DNA of 64,000 bases from JASGDC01 sp047608145 (GCA_047608145.1 JASGDC010000015.1:62001-126000), one strand, 5' to 3'. Shown: positions 27,301 through 37,779, counted from the first letter of the stretch. Notes: generated by a model not told the origin, from the sequence alone. Numbers and translations are program-made.

Positions 27301-28386
27301 ATGAATAAGAAAATAGATGAAATTTCTGAACGTATTGATTCAAATCCCCTTGGCGCGTTAATGCATGGGCAAAGGGAACTTTTTCACAGCAACCTGCTGG
27401 CATGGTTTTTCAAAACCTTGCCAGATTCTGCAGATTATGTGTTTAAAAAACTAACGATAAACTTAGCCAATAAAAATGCACGTACTATACATCGCGAGAA
27501 AAACAACATGGACCTTGTAATGTATTGGACTGACAAAGCTCCACTGATAATAGAAAACAAAGTTTTTTCTATTCCTAATTTCAAACAATTAGAAAAATAT
27601 TCGGAAAAGGCAAAGAAGTGGGAATTCAATCAAACGAAAAAAGTTCTATTGTCTCCAATTTCAATGGATAATTTACCTGAAGGTTGGAAACAAAAGAATT
27701 ACAGTTGGCTGTCAGGTGAAATTAAAAAATCTCTATCCACAACCAAAGCTAATAATACCGAGATGAAATATGCAAAAGAAACTATGGAACACTATTGGAA
27801 GTTGTGTAGAGATATTCAACAGATAGTTGAGATAACTAAAGTCTTGGGAGAAGATGAAACAGTATGGCTTACTAACGAACAATTGCCATCAGATGAACAT
27901 AGCCAGTTACGCAACACATTAAATAAAGCTCGTGCTGCGCATGTTGCAGAATATCTAAGAAAACAAAATAATTTATCCACAGAAAGACTTAATAGTACTC
28001 TGTCACGGACTAAACCACTTGTGGATTTATTAGAACTCATTGAGCTAGAAGATCAAGGAAAAATGAGACCAATTTATGCAGGTTGGCAATTAGAAGGGGA
28101 TCAATTTAGAAGGCATGTAGAAATCGATAAAGGAGAGTCCAACCAGGATTTATTTGGACCTAAAAACAAGGCTCAAAGAGAAAAATTAATGTGCGAAAAA
28201 GAAGACATCCTTTTTAAATACCCTAAACACTTAGCGAAAAAGGAATCCCGACAAAGAAACAAATTTGGTAATTATGGTGAGAGCGGTTTTTACAAATACA
28301 AAAATGTACCTGACTTGACTGTAGAACAGCTTATTACAGCTGCTGAAGAAGTACATAACATAGTTAAGCCATACCTTAAGAAATAA
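27301..28386 (+). CDS. PD-(D/E)XK nuclease superfamily protein
   Basis: The 361-residue protein looks like a PD-(D/E)XK_4 family member. The core is in the first 100 residues: HSNLLAWFFKTLP, NNMDLVMYW with the metal-binding Asp, and LIIENKVFSI with the E-x-K pair, followed by FKQLEKYSEKAK. Family members are often associated with phage defence or restriction. The rest is charged and helical and I cannot assign it. The gene stands alone between holA and comEC, and the long AT-rich gap before it suggests insertion. Confidence 0.75.
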   Translation: MNKKIDEISERIDSNPLGALMHGQRELFHSNLLAWFFKTLPDSADYVFKKLTINLANKNARTIHREKNNMDLVMYWTDKAPLIIENKVFSIPNFKQLEKYSEKAKKWEFNQTKKVLLSPISMDNLPEGWKQKNYSWLSGEIKKSLSTTKANNTEMKYAKETMEHYWKLCRDIQQIVEITKVLGEDETVWLTNEQLPSDEHSQLRNTLNKARAAHVAEYLRKQNNLSTERLNSTLSRTKPLVDLLELIELEDQGKMRPIYAGWQLEGDQFRRHVEIDKGESNQDLFGPKNKAQREKLMCEKEDILFKYPKHLAKKESRQRNKFGNYGESGFYKYKNVPDLTVEQLITAAEEVHNIVKPYLKK

Positions 28387-28713
28387 GCCTAGCCTAGGGA
28401 TTTCTAAATTTGCATAATTGGTTCAGAGGTTTAAACTTAAATAATTATTCACATCAATATGTTCTAGTAATATACTTGCTGTTTAATAAAATTATTCTCA
28501 TGAAAAGACTTTTAATTTTCGCACATTCCTTTCACAAACTCCTTGAAATCTTGTTTATCAGATACTTAAAACCCCTTGTAAGATAGCCATTTCTAACTGA
28601 ATTTCCAGTTACACTTTCATTCTATCCCCTTGTGCTGTTCCATTTTATCTAGCAGTGCCACACTGCAAAGTTCCCTTACTCGGTCTTAATGTATGAAGTA
28701 CATAGTTTATAAG
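28387..28713. other. Non-coding gap between nuclease gene and comEC
   Basis: In these 327 AT-rich bases I see no gene, no strong hairpin and no RNA gene. The two flanking genes converge here. Confidence 0.5.
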
Positions 28714-30960
28714 CTACTTTTCCAAACTAACTGCAAAGTCTAAAACAGCACTGCCTTCTTTATCACTTCTCATAATTTTAGCCTTCAACTCTTCTAAAAC
28801 TTCTAAAGTATTCTGATGTGGATGCCCATACTTATTCCCCTTCCCACAGCTAATCAAGGCAACCTGTGGTTTAACTTTTCTAAATAATGCTGGATCTGAT
28901 GTCTTCGAACCATGATGTCCCACTTTCAATACATCATGGTGTCTCACTTTGTTGTAAATTTTTTGGTGAACTTCTTTCTCACTATCCCCTAAAAACAATG
29001 CAGTGTAATCCGAATCTTTTGTGTAAATTCTAGTGCTTAATACTATGGAAGTATTATTGAGCTCATCATCAATTGGTTTCTTATCCGGCCATAAAACTTG
29101 CCATTGCACATTTTGAGTCTCACCACTCATACCTTTTTGCACATGCTTTATTGGAATATTTTGTGTATCTAAATTCTTAGTTATTTCAGCTTCAATTTTG
29201 TCTTCTAAACCATTCTTGGGCAAGAATACTTCATGAACTTTCGTCGTTGCTAACACTGTTTCATAACCTTCAAAATGATCCTCATGCAGATGCGTAATGA
29301 CTAGCAAATCAACCTCTTTAACTTTGAATTGCCTTAGACACTTCCGAATATTGTCATCAGGGCCAGCATCAATCATCATCACATGATTATCATAACTTGC
29401 AATAAGGTAACCATCGCCTTGTCCCACATCGCATTGCACAATATCACCTGGCTCTAGAGTTCTGATATTGAACAAGTATTTATCAATAGTTAACTGAGTA
29501 GTGAACCAAGTGAAAAGGCTTAAAACAATGATGGTCTTGCGCAGTGGAATAGTATGTTTTATCAGAAAATAAGTAAGCAAATAAACTCCTAGCACCAAAA
29601 ACAAACCATAATATCCTTGTGGAAAAATTAGCTTTGTAAGTGGTAATTTCTGCGGTAGTTGAGCCACCCAAATGATGTAGTTAGTTAAGACATCAGATAT
29701 TGGCAAAATACCTAGCTTTAGAAATGGAAAGATAAAAAGCACATAAGCCAGCAAACTAACAATAGTTACCGTTGGTAAAACTAGAATATTTGCCAGCACT
29801 GAATAAAATGGAATGCCCTCTTGTAATAAGACTGTAATAGGCAAACACCAAAGTTGAGTAACTACTGGGATAGCTAAAACTGTGGCGAATTTCTTACCCA
29901 GATGTTTTTGAAACAATTCAATACAAGGTGGCCCAGAAATCACAATAGCCATGCTCGCAGCTACTGATAATAAGAAACCATAGTTCAAACTCATCCATGG
30001 ATCTATGACAAGGATTAATAAGATAGTGCAAGCAATTGTATGTTGAAAATTAACTTTCTTATCAAAAATAGTCCAAAGCAATGCCAAGCCAGCCATTAAC
30101 CCAGCACACATAGCACTTGCTTCAAAACGAACTAAAATCAGAAATAGAGTTAATACGACAAGCTGCACTGCGCGCCTAAAAGCAACTGGAAAACGATATA
30201 ACTGGAACAACTTTGCACTAATTAACAGTACTAAAGCACAGTTGGCACCTGATACAGCCGTGATGTGAGTAATCCCAGCAGTTTTGAACTGTTCTTTCAA
30301 CTCTTTACTATGTTCTGAAGTATCGCCATAAAGAAAACCTGGTAGCAGTAATTTCGTCGTTTCGTTTCCAGTACTGATTACTTCTACAAAATTATGTCTA
30401 CCCTTTTGAATGTTCTTTAACCACTCAGGAGTATCGGCAACTATCTGTGGTTTACTTTTCAGTTTTATAAAATAAGCATTACCTTCTTTGGCTTTAGTTA
30501 GCTGAACTTCAGCTAACAAAGTTTGATGGTAGAAATATGTGTCAGAGTTATTTTTATTTACAGTTAGAAAAGCCTCAATATTCTTTATTTCATTGTTAAT
30601 TGCCTTAATCTTTGTCTTAACAAATTGTTCTTTGTTGACTTTAATATCACCTAAAAGTTTAAGTTCCACATTAACTTCGACTTTAGGTAATTCAGTTATA
30701 GTTCTACGTTCAAAAGTTCCAATGCTATGAGTGATAACTAAACACAATATGGCGCAAACAAAAGCAATTATTGCTAATAAGCTCTGCAGTTTTGGTCTCT
30801 TGCAAACATACAAATAAATCAATAGGATAATAGCAATCAGTACATGTAAAAAGAAACTAATCTGCAGTGCAAATAACCCAAGCTGTAATGACGCGAAAGT
30901 AATAACTAAGGCATAGCAAGCACAGCTAAGTAGTAAGTTTTGTTGCTTAAAAAGTGACAA
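28714..30960 (-). CDS. comEC: ComEC/Rec2-type DNA uptake channel
   Basis: ComEC carries single-stranded DNA across the membrane in natural competence. The 748-residue protein has N-terminal helices, an OB-like external region (residues about 90-170), a multi-helix competence domain starting at TAGITHITAVSGANCALVL, and a C-terminal metallo-beta-lactamase domain with the HxHxDH motif in ITHLHEDHFEGYE and VGHHGSKTSD. All parts are present and in frame. It overlaps comEA by 14 bp and forms an operon with it. Confidence 0.94.
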   Translation of the reverse strand: MSLFKQQNLLLSCACYALVITFASLQLGLFALQISFFLHVLIAIILLIYLYVCKRPKLQSLLAIIAFVCAILCLVITHSIGTFERRTITELPKVEVNVELKLLGDIKVNKEQFVKTKIKAINNEIKNIEAFLTVNKNNSDTYFYHQTLLAEVQLTKAKEGNAYFIKLKSKPQIVADTPEWLKNIQKGRHNFVEVISTGNETTKLLLPGFLYGDTSEHSKELKEQFKTAGITHITAVSGANCALVLLISAKLFQLYRFPVAFRRAVQLVVLTLFLILVRFEASAMCAGLMAGLALLWTIFDKKVNFQHTIACTILLILVIDPWMSLNYGFLLSVAASMAIVISGPPCIELFQKHLGKKFATVLAIPVVTQLWCLPITVLLQEGIPFYSVLANILVLPTVTIVSLLAYVLFIFPFLKLGILPISDVLTNYIIWVAQLPQKLPLTKLIFPQGYYGLFLVLGVYLLTYFLIKHTIPLRKTIIVLSLFTWFTTQLTIDKYLFNIRTLEPGDIVQCDVGQGDGYLIASYDNHVMMIDAGPDDNIRKCLRQFKVKEVDLLVITHLHEDHFEGYETVLATTKVHEVFLPKNGLEDKIEAEITKNLDTQNIPIKHVQKGMSGETQNVQWQVLWPDKKPIDDELNNTSIVLSTRIYTKDSDYTALFLGDSEKEVHQKIYNKVRHHDVLKVGHHGSKTSDPALFRKVKPQVALISCGKGNKYGHPHQNTLEVLEELKAKIMRSDKEGSAVLDFAVSLEK

Positions 30961-31573
30961 GGTCTTTCAAGCTTTCCAGTATCTTTGGCCCAATACCAGG
31001 AATTGCATCTAAGTCTTCCAGAGACTTTATTGGTTTCTCTTTACGATGTGCGATAATCTTTTCTGCCATTGCTGGGCCAATTTTCGGCAATTCTTCAAGT
31101 TCTGCAGCACTAGCCTTGTTTATATTTAGCTTCTTACCACCACCATAACTTCCTGAAGTAGCTTCACCACCAGGTTCAGTGGCTTGTTCTCCTACTTTAG
31201 GGATTACAATCTGTTGACCATCTTCTACTTTCTTTGCAAGATTGACAGCGTTTTGATCCGCTTCAGGTAAAAAGCCTTCAGCTTTTTCTACCACTGAAAT
31301 TACGGTGCTTTCGCTCTCAAACTTATACACACCAGGTTTCTTAACTGCCCCTACGATATGCACAGTTACTTCACTAGCATTGTGAAAAGCACTCTTACTA
31401 ATTTGCGGATTAGCTGCACTAACTTCTTTATTTTTTGGCAGCACAAACTGCAAAATCACGAAAACTATTGCTGATAAAACCAACAACATCAAAGCTGCAG
31501 AAACATAGATTTTCCAACGTCCAGAAACTGCACGATGAGCTTCGTCAAAAGCTTTTTCAATATCAAAATTCAT
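30947..31573 (-). CDS. comEA: ComEA family DNA-binding competence protein
   Basis: ComEA binds incoming double-stranded DNA at the cell surface. The 208-residue protein has a single N-terminal membrane helix (AALMLLVLSAIVFVILQFVL), an SLBB domain (VTVHIVGAVKKPGVYKF) and a C-terminal double helix-hairpin-helix (LNINKASAAELEELPKIGPA, IPGIGPKILE). It overlaps comEC by 14 bp. The pair is a standard actinobacterial competence operon. Confidence 0.94.
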   Translation of the reverse strand: MNFDIEKAFDEAHRAVSGRWKIYVSAALMLLVLSAIVFVILQFVLPKNKEVSAANPQISKSAFHNASEVTVHIVGAVKKPGVYKFESESTVISVVEKAEGFLPEADQNAVNLAKKVEDGQQIVIPKVGEQATEPGGEATSGSYGGGKKLNINKASAAELEELPKIGPAMAEKIIAHRKEKPIKSLEDLDAIPGIGPKILESLKDLVTF

Positions 31574-31713
31574 GCTCTAACTATGCAAGAAATCAGCTAC
31601 TTCAAGTTAGACAATAAGGAAAAATGTTAATAAGTTGTGCAGAAGAATAAGTGGAGGACTTCTTTACATTAGTAAATTAAGTCACTCATATCCAAAGTAC
31701 TGACAAACTTATT

Positions 31714-34014
31714 TTAGAAAATCAAAGGTTTCCATTTATCTTGATTTTCATTGTCATAATCAGAATTTTCTTGAATTTCAAAGCTGTCGCCTTGAACTTT
31801 AATAAGACCACCGAAAAGATTCAGCTCTGAATTGTCTGCTATATACCTCTGTAATGCGTCAGATTTTGCTTTAGCATGCTTATTCTCAGCTGTGGAACCA
31901 GATTTAGTATCAAAAATACCAACATGTCCATCGAGGAATCTCACAATATAATCTGGATAGAAAGTAGCAGGTGCTTCTATACCTGTTTCTTCATCTTTTT
32001 TCACATAGTATATACCGAAATATTGCTCCATTTTCTCACCATTTTTATACCACCAGTCCACTTTGTCACTAGCATCTAAATATTCTTCAAACTTTGATTC
32101 TGTAGCCCAGACTCTATTAGATGGGATAAAACGTTGCTGCATAACATATTTTTCTGTCGTAACTTCTTGGTATTCATCGGGAAAAAATTCAATGGAAGGA
32201 ATGCTGAATGTGGTCTCATTGATTTCTCTTTTTTCTCTAATATCTTTGTATCTGCTCTCATTAAAATCATCCTTTGCACGGTCAACTACGTACTTTAAGA
32301 CCCTTTGATTTTGCTCAGAACAAACGATTAATCTTTGAAGTTCACTACTTCTTGCGTCATCAAACCCTGCTTTTGAGAACCAGCTATATAAAGCAGTTTT
32401 CATTATGCTAAATGAACGAACAAAACCATAGGGTGCAATCCAACTCTTTAGAACATAATTATCAAAAAGACTCTTGACCATTATTGGATCTTCACTAATT
32501 TCAATAGTTTTTATATTCTGCTGGTCAATATCGTCAAGGTTCTCAATAGTGCTATCAGAAATAATTGGACTAGTTAAGGAATCAGCGTCAATTTCAATAC
32601 CTTTAGCTTTTAATTTCTCTAAAACAATTTCTACAGTATCGTCATTCTTGACTTCGAAATGGTTATCTAGTTCATCATTTAATATAGTTTTAAACCTTGA
32701 TTCCAAGGCATGATAGTCTGTACGACTTAAGTAAATACTTGGAAGCATCACATTCTCGATATTTGGCTTAATTACAGTATTCTGATTTTTAATAAAGCCA
32801 GCTCCATCACTGTCCGTGTCACTGTTGTCAATCATAATATGCCCGATGTTTGTATAAACAAAGGCACGGTTCAATTCTGGATTATTATAATGATAAGCTT
32901 CTGGCATTCGCAGAATACGTCCAACAGTCTGTATTTTAAAAGTTTCTGATTTGATATCGCTGAGCATGACAAGTATCTGTGCTCTAGGGCAGTCCCAACC
33001 AAGTGCAATTGCTTGCTTGAAAATCAGAACCTCAACAGTTGAATTATTGTCCTCAATATTTTCTTTATTACGCTTATCCTCAGAAAGCCAAACAGCCAGC
33101 TTACGGTTTTCATAAGTTATATCTTGCTTATATAGGAACTCTTCAACCTGTTGCTGGACTGAGATATCTAACTCGCTAGATTTCTCACGTTCACCAGGTA
33201 ATTGAATCAATACAAGTGGTTTGATATCCGAGCCAACAGCCTCATACTTATTCTCCAGCTCAACACGTTTAGATAGAGCAGCTTGAACAATCGCATCAAT
33301 TTTTGTTAAATCATCTTTAACATAGTCGCCAATGTCCTTATTAATAACTGTTTCTTCTTTAATAAGGCCACTGGCTATTACATCGCCAAATGGAACTTTA
33401 ACAAAGTCAGCTTTCTTATCCTTAACATCTTCAATAGAAGAGCTAAGAACTGGTGTTGCTGATACTTCAAGCACGAGCTTAGGTCTAATAACCTGCTCAA
33501 CGAATTGTTGTGAATTTTGACCAAGATACTTGTTATGTGCCTCATCAACTATAAGAATGACTTCAGTTCCACTTTCACGAGTTTTGTCCAAAACGTTAAT
33601 AACATTCTGACCACTTTCGTCATCTCTAACAGCACGGTTTTTCCATTTACCTTCTTTAGTTTTGTTATAGACTTTCTCCCAATTTGTAAACAACACTGCA
33701 TTGGAAGGCAATGCATCGCCTGTGAGTTCACCAATATCAATAAAATTGAAAGGGCTATCACTAAGGTAGGAACTCAACTTTTCATAAGACTGCTGATGCA
33801 ATGCATTTGGCGCAGCCCAGACATATACATAATTACCAGGCAATTCTTCCTCAGCAAGCCTCTTCAAAAGTTCTGCAGCCATAATTGTTTTCCCTGAACC
33901 AGTCGGGGACTTGAAAACAATTTGTTTATGATTATGCTTTGTCCTTAACAATTCCCTGAAACTATCAACTAGTTTCTGGACCGCTTCTTCTTGATAATTG
34001 ACTAATTCAAACAT
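31714..34014 (-). CDS. Type III restriction enzyme, helicase-nuclease subunit Res
   Basis: Res cuts DNA when two unmethylated sites face each other; it needs Mod for recognition. The 766-residue protein has motif I SPTGSGKTIMAAELL, the DEAH-like box LIVDEAHNKYL, motif VI QTVGRILRMPEAY and a C-terminal nuclease site with PDYIV followed by GIFDTKSG. It lies 61 bp after mod on the same strand. It is intact, but Mod is out of frame now, so a working complex is doubtful in this state. Confidence 0.92.
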   Translation of the reverse strand: MFELVNYQEEAVQKLVDSFRELLRTKHNHKQIVFKSPTGSGKTIMAAELLKRLAEEELPGNYVYVWAAPNALHQQSYEKLSSYLSDSPFNFIDIGELTGDALPSNAVLFTNWEKVYNKTKEGKWKNRAVRDDESGQNVINVLDKTRESGTEVILIVDEAHNKYLGQNSQQFVEQVIRPKLVLEVSATPVLSSSIEDVKDKKADFVKVPFGDVIASGLIKEETVINKDIGDYVKDDLTKIDAIVQAALSKRVELENKYEAVGSDIKPLVLIQLPGEREKSSELDISVQQQVEEFLYKQDITYENRKLAVWLSEDKRNKENIEDNNSTVEVLIFKQAIALGWDCPRAQILVMLSDIKSETFKIQTVGRILRMPEAYHYNNPELNRAFVYTNIGHIMIDNSDTDSDGAGFIKNQNTVIKPNIENVMLPSIYLSRTDYHALESRFKTILNDELDNHFEVKNDDTVEIVLEKLKAKGIEIDADSLTSPIISDSTIENLDDIDQQNIKTIEISEDPIMVKSLFDNYVLKSWIAPYGFVRSFSIMKTALYSWFSKAGFDDARSSELQRLIVCSEQNQRVLKYVVDRAKDDFNESRYKDIREKREINETTFSIPSIEFFPDEYQEVTTEKYVMQQRFIPSNRVWATESKFEEYLDASDKVDWWYKNGEKMEQYFGIYYVKKDEETGIEAPATFYPDYIVRFLDGHVGIFDTKSGSTAENKHAKAKSDALQRYIADNSELNLFGGLIKVQGDSFEIQENSDYDNENQDKWKPLIF

Positions 34015-34075
34015 AAGTTTCCTTTGTAATTCTTTTCTTATTTCTTTATTTTCGGACCTCTAACTTCACAATCAC

Positions 34076-35888
34076 TTATTTATTATTGAGTGAAGTAGTT
34101 ACAGTCAACCTACGATAAACCTCAAGAATACTTACTGGTATAGGGCATACCTCAATATCTAAATCAGTTTGAGGCCAATCATCACGAGGTACATAATTGT
34201 TATAACTAAATACATAGAGATGCACGTATGTAGCAAGATTTGCTTCCTCTATAGCTTTTATACAGTCTGCAGCTGAGTCATCATTAAAGATAATTGCAGT
34301 TACAGCCTCTAGACCTTTAAATACTTTGTAATTTTCACCTTCAAGACATAATTCATAGCTATCTTCACGGACTCTAACCAAGTCAGTTGAGCGTTGAGTT
34401 AATGGTCTCAGGATGGCGTCCGTATTGGCTGTTTTATCAAGGAATTCTGTTTTCAAGTATCGTAAATTTGCTGGAATGCCTTTAGTTTTTCCATATCCAT
34501 TGATGACATTTTTTATACGTTCGTACGTAATATTTTCTGCTATATTGTTTTCGTTATTTGTACATAGAATGAATTGGCGGTTTCCCCCGTCCTCTTCATT
34601 TTGTTGCAAGACTGCATGACCAGTTGTACCAGAACCTGCAAAGAAGTCCAATACTGTGGCTTTGTTGCTTTCATACTGATTGAGTATTTCTTGGATATAA
34701 GCTACTGGTTTTTTCCCATTTTTAAAATTAACACCGCCTTCTTTAGCGATACCAGTCCAACTAAAATCGGACCATAGAGTCCCTCTTTTTTCTTGTTTAA
34801 CTAAACTTTTCTTATTCTTTTCAACGATTGCAGATAACCATGCGAATAAATCACCATTCAGGAAATATTTAGTAGTTAAAATTCCTTTATCTTTTCCGCT
34901 TCGAGGAAGGTATTCTATCGAAAAGAATTCCTTACTATTAGTAGCTAGATTGACCTTGTCACGTATGGAAGTTTGAGCGTTAGTCAACCTAAATATTTTC
35001 TTATAATACTTAAGATATATTTCTGTCTCACTCAAATTTGATTCTTTTGCAAGCTCTTTTACGCTTCTGACTTGATAGTCATGGTGCTGATAAATTTTTA
35101 TGTCATTACCACTGCCATCTTTGATAGTTTTGAAATATTCTTTTCTACCTTCATCAAGTAGCACTTTAGAATATTCAAATTGTTTTCCTTCTTGTTTTTT
35201 TTTCTGCGATTATTTCCATTAAGTTTGTCTGAACGTAGGTAGTTTGGAATTTCAATTTCTTTTTATTCCTTGCGTAAAATAAAAGGTATTCCACGTTTTT
35301 CTTCAGCTTCTTATCTTCACCACCACCACTAGCACCAGAACTATCTTTCGTCTTTACACTAATGCAATTAATAAAGTTCTTTTCTCCGAAGATAGAATCA
35401 CAAAGTAACCTCAAATGAGCTAGCTCATTATCATCTATAGATAATAGAATTATCCCTGTATCTGCAAGTAAAGTCTTTGCTAAAAACAACCGTTTGCTCA
35501 TAAACGAAAGCCATTTACTATGGCGATACCCATCCTCTTGGTCAACATAGCTATCGTTATAAATGAAGTCCTTATTTCCAGTATTATAAGGAGGATCGAT
35601 GTAAATTACATCAATTTTTCCAGCATGCGTATAATTCAAAGCTGATAACGAGTGGTAATTATCGCCCTCAATAATAATATTTGTAGGCTTACCATCAGCT
35701 TTGGTAACGGCTTTATCTGTAATCTCTTCTAAGACGGGGATTTTCTCTTCACAAGCAGTAGCCACTTCTTCGGGTTTATCTTCCCAAACAAGTCCAAACT
35801 TCTTCTGTCGTTTTAGGGACTTAACTAGGTCTATCAATTCATCTTTAGAATAATCATTCAGGGTCTTATACTCTTTGTTTTCAGGCAT
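34076..35888 (-). pseudogene. Type III DNA methyltransferase Mod, switched off at an A9 tract (phase-variable candidate)
   Basis: Mod methylates adenine and gives the type III complex its sequence specificity. The upstream frame (35888-35175) holds catalytic motif IV DVIYIDPPYNTG; the downstream frame (35164-34076) holds the SAM motif VLDFFAGSGTTGHAVL. The frames part in a run of nine A (35195-35203 on the plus strand as T9). With eight A the protein would read through as AEKKQEGKQFEYSKVLLDEG and be about 600 residues long. The SD AAGGAGGT is 6 bp before the ATG, partly inside a hairpin, and a heptamer repeat lies upstream. In other bacteria mod genes switch by repeat slippage, so I read this as an off state rather than decay. 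Confidence 0.88.
35195..35203. repeat. A9/T9 homopolymer at the mod frame break
   Basis: Nine T on the plus strand (A9 in mod). The number eight would join the two mod frames exactly. Homopolymers of this length are prone to slippage in replication. Confidence 0.85.
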
Positions 35889-35894
35889 AAGAAA

Positions 35895-35923
35895 AGACCT
35901 CCTTAGATGTTAAAAAGAGGTCT
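35895..35923 (-). promoter_or_regulatory. Hairpin covering the mod ribosome binding site
   Basis: AGACCTC (35895-35901) pairs with GAGGTCT (35917-35923). On the mRNA the first arm contains the Shine-Dalgarno AAGGAGGT of mod, so the stem would hide it. This could lower or regulate translation of mod. Confidence 0.5.
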
Positions 35924-35967
35924 GCGGTGTGTTGATTGACAACACTAAATAAGGCTACATAATTATT

Positions 35968-36047
35968 CTGTGAGCTGTGAGCTGTGAGCTGTGAGCTGTG
36001 AGCTGTGAGCTGTGAGCTGTGAGCTGTGAGCTGTGAGCTGTGAGCTG
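35968..36047. repeat. Heptanucleotide tandem repeat, 11 copies, upstream of mod
   Basis: Eleven exact units of TGAGCTG (35971-36047) plus a partial unit CTG at the left end. The array begins 80 bp upstream of the mod start codon. The unit is outside any gene I can see, so copy-number change would act on transcription rather than on reading frame. Confidence 0.95.
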
Positions 36048-36426
36048 TTGCTTATCCATAATCAACTTTCAATTATTTTCATATATTTGTTACAAAACTT
36101 TTGTTTATAATCACTAATTTTAACAGTATTAACTGATTAAATCAGTATAGATAAATCTTTTACCAACGACCTTATAAGTACATTAAAGTTTTCTATGATA
36201 TTAAGTAAGTATTCTACTTTGTTAACGTATACTTATACGTTTGTGACTAAAAGAGTGTCAGAATCTTGAAGTTCTGTTTAAACAACACCTTCTATACATT
36301 CAACGATAACGGCTGTTTATAACTTATAGTGACACTATTTTGCTTTTGTTTTACTCAGTAAGACTTATCAAAAGTTACCAAGCAAAACAAAAAGTAGTCT
36401 ATTGAACTCTAGTTGTATTACTACAA
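36048..36426. other. Non-coding region between mod and gntP with two palindromes
   Basis: This 379-bp AT-rich region must hold the mod promoter and the 3' end of the gluconate operon. It contains ACTGATTAAATCAGT (36132-36146) and AACGTATACTTATACGTT (36224-36241), both perfect or near-perfect palindromes that look like binding sites. No gene is seen. Confidence 0.5.
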
Positions 36427-37779
36427 CTAAACCACCAAGCTCAAAGCCAACGTACCCAGCAACCCAACTACCGAAATAATGGTTTCGAGCATCGACCAAG
36501 TCAGAATAGTTTCCTTGATGGAAAGCCCAAAGTATTCCTTGAACATCCAGAACCCAGCATCGTTCACATGGCTAAAGAACAAACTACCTGCTCCAGTGGC
36601 AATCACCATTAAGGCTGGATCTGTTCCAGTTGCTGACATCAAAGGTAATACCAGACCTGCTGCAGTTAACGCTGCAACAGTTGCAGAGCCAAGTGCCAGA
36701 CGTAGAATCACTGCAATTAACCAAGCTAAGATAATTGGTGACATGTGACTACCTTTAAATAGTTGAGCTACGTAATCCCCTACGCCACCGTCAACTAAGA
36801 TTTCTTTGAAGGCGCCGCCACCACCGATGATTAACAGCATCATGGCAATCTGACGAACTGCTTGCTCACAAGATTCCATCAGCTCCATCATTGGAATCTT
36901 GCGCGCAATGCCCATTGTGTAGACCGCAAATAGTAGCGAAATTAACATCGCCACTCCTGGTGCCCCAATGAACTGCATCACGCTATCGAATCCTTTGGGA
37001 TCTTTTGGAGTTTCACCACCATTTACCACCAAGTCATAAATTGTAGTTAATGCCATCAAGATAACTGGAAGCAATGAAGTTAAGGTGCTAATAGCAAAGC
37101 TAGGAGTTTCATCTAACTTGAATTCCTTAGCTTTGCCCAAAGTCTTTAAATTACCAGAATTCTTAAATGCTGAAGGCACAATCCGCTGTGCAAATTTGGT
37201 ATAAACAGGTCCGGCAATAATCACTGTCGGAATTGCAATGATTAGACCATAAAGCAACACCATTCCAATATTTGCATTGTATGCACCTGAGATAGCTGTA
37301 GGTGCTGGGTGCGGTGGCAAGAAACCATGAGTTACTGACAGCGCAGCTACCATTGGGATACCTAAATACATCATCGGTAGTTTAAGCTCAGAAGCAATAG
37401 CGAAGATAATTGGAATTAGCAACACTAACCCAACCTCAAAAAATAGTGCCATACCAATGATGAAAGACGCTAACACTACTGCAATTTGGATACGTTTACG
37501 CCCAAATTTATCAATTAAAGTTTTAGAAATTCGATAAGCACCACCAGCATCGGCAACCAATTTACCCAGCATTGCGCCAAGGCCAAAGACTAAAGCTAAA
37601 TGACCTAATTGGGAACCAATACCCTTTTCTATGGAATCTGGAATTTTACTTAACGGCATTCCTAACATGATGCCGACTAGGATTGATACTACTACTAAAG
37701 AGACAAAAGTATTGAGTTTTACTTTAGTAATCAAAAGGAGCAGAATACCTACTCCGATTGCCACGATTATTAAATCCAC
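36427..37779 (-). CDS. gntP: Gluconate permease, GntP family
   Basis: A proton symporter for gluconate. The 450-residue protein is hydrophobic throughout with about 12-14 membrane segments and GntP-family blocks: LGLGAMLGKLVADAGGAYR-like FGLGAMLGKLVAD, VTHGFLPPHPAPTAISG and the C-terminal LFFSHVNDAGFWMFKEYFG. It starts directly at the end of the gluconokinase gene (no gap), so the two are one operon for gluconate uptake and phosphorylation. Confidence 0.93.
   Translation of the reverse strand: MDLIIVAIGVGILLLLITKVKLNTFVSLVVVSILVGIMLGMPLSKIPDSIEKGIGSQLGHLALVFGLGAMLGKLVADAGGAYRISKTLIDKFGRKRIQIAVVLASFIIGMALFFEVGLVLLIPIIFAIASELKLPMMYLGIPMVAALSVTHGFLPPHPAPTAISGAYNANIGMVLLYGLIIAIPTVIIAGPVYTKFAQRIVPSAFKNSGNLKTLGKAKEFKLDETPSFAISTLTSLLPVILMALTTIYDLVVNGGETPKDPKGFDSVMQFIGAPGVAMLISLLFAVYTMGIARKIPMMELMESCEQAVRQIAMMLLIIGGGGAFKEILVDGGVGDYVAQLFKGSHMSPIILAWLIAVILRLALGSATVAALTAAGLVLPLMSATGTDPALMVIATGAGSLFFSHVNDAGFWMFKEYFGLSIKETILTWSMLETIISVVGLLGTLALSLVV

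Noticed and set aside
35968..36047. Possible CRISPR array
   Set aside because: The 7-bp units follow each other directly without spacers, and no cas gene is near.
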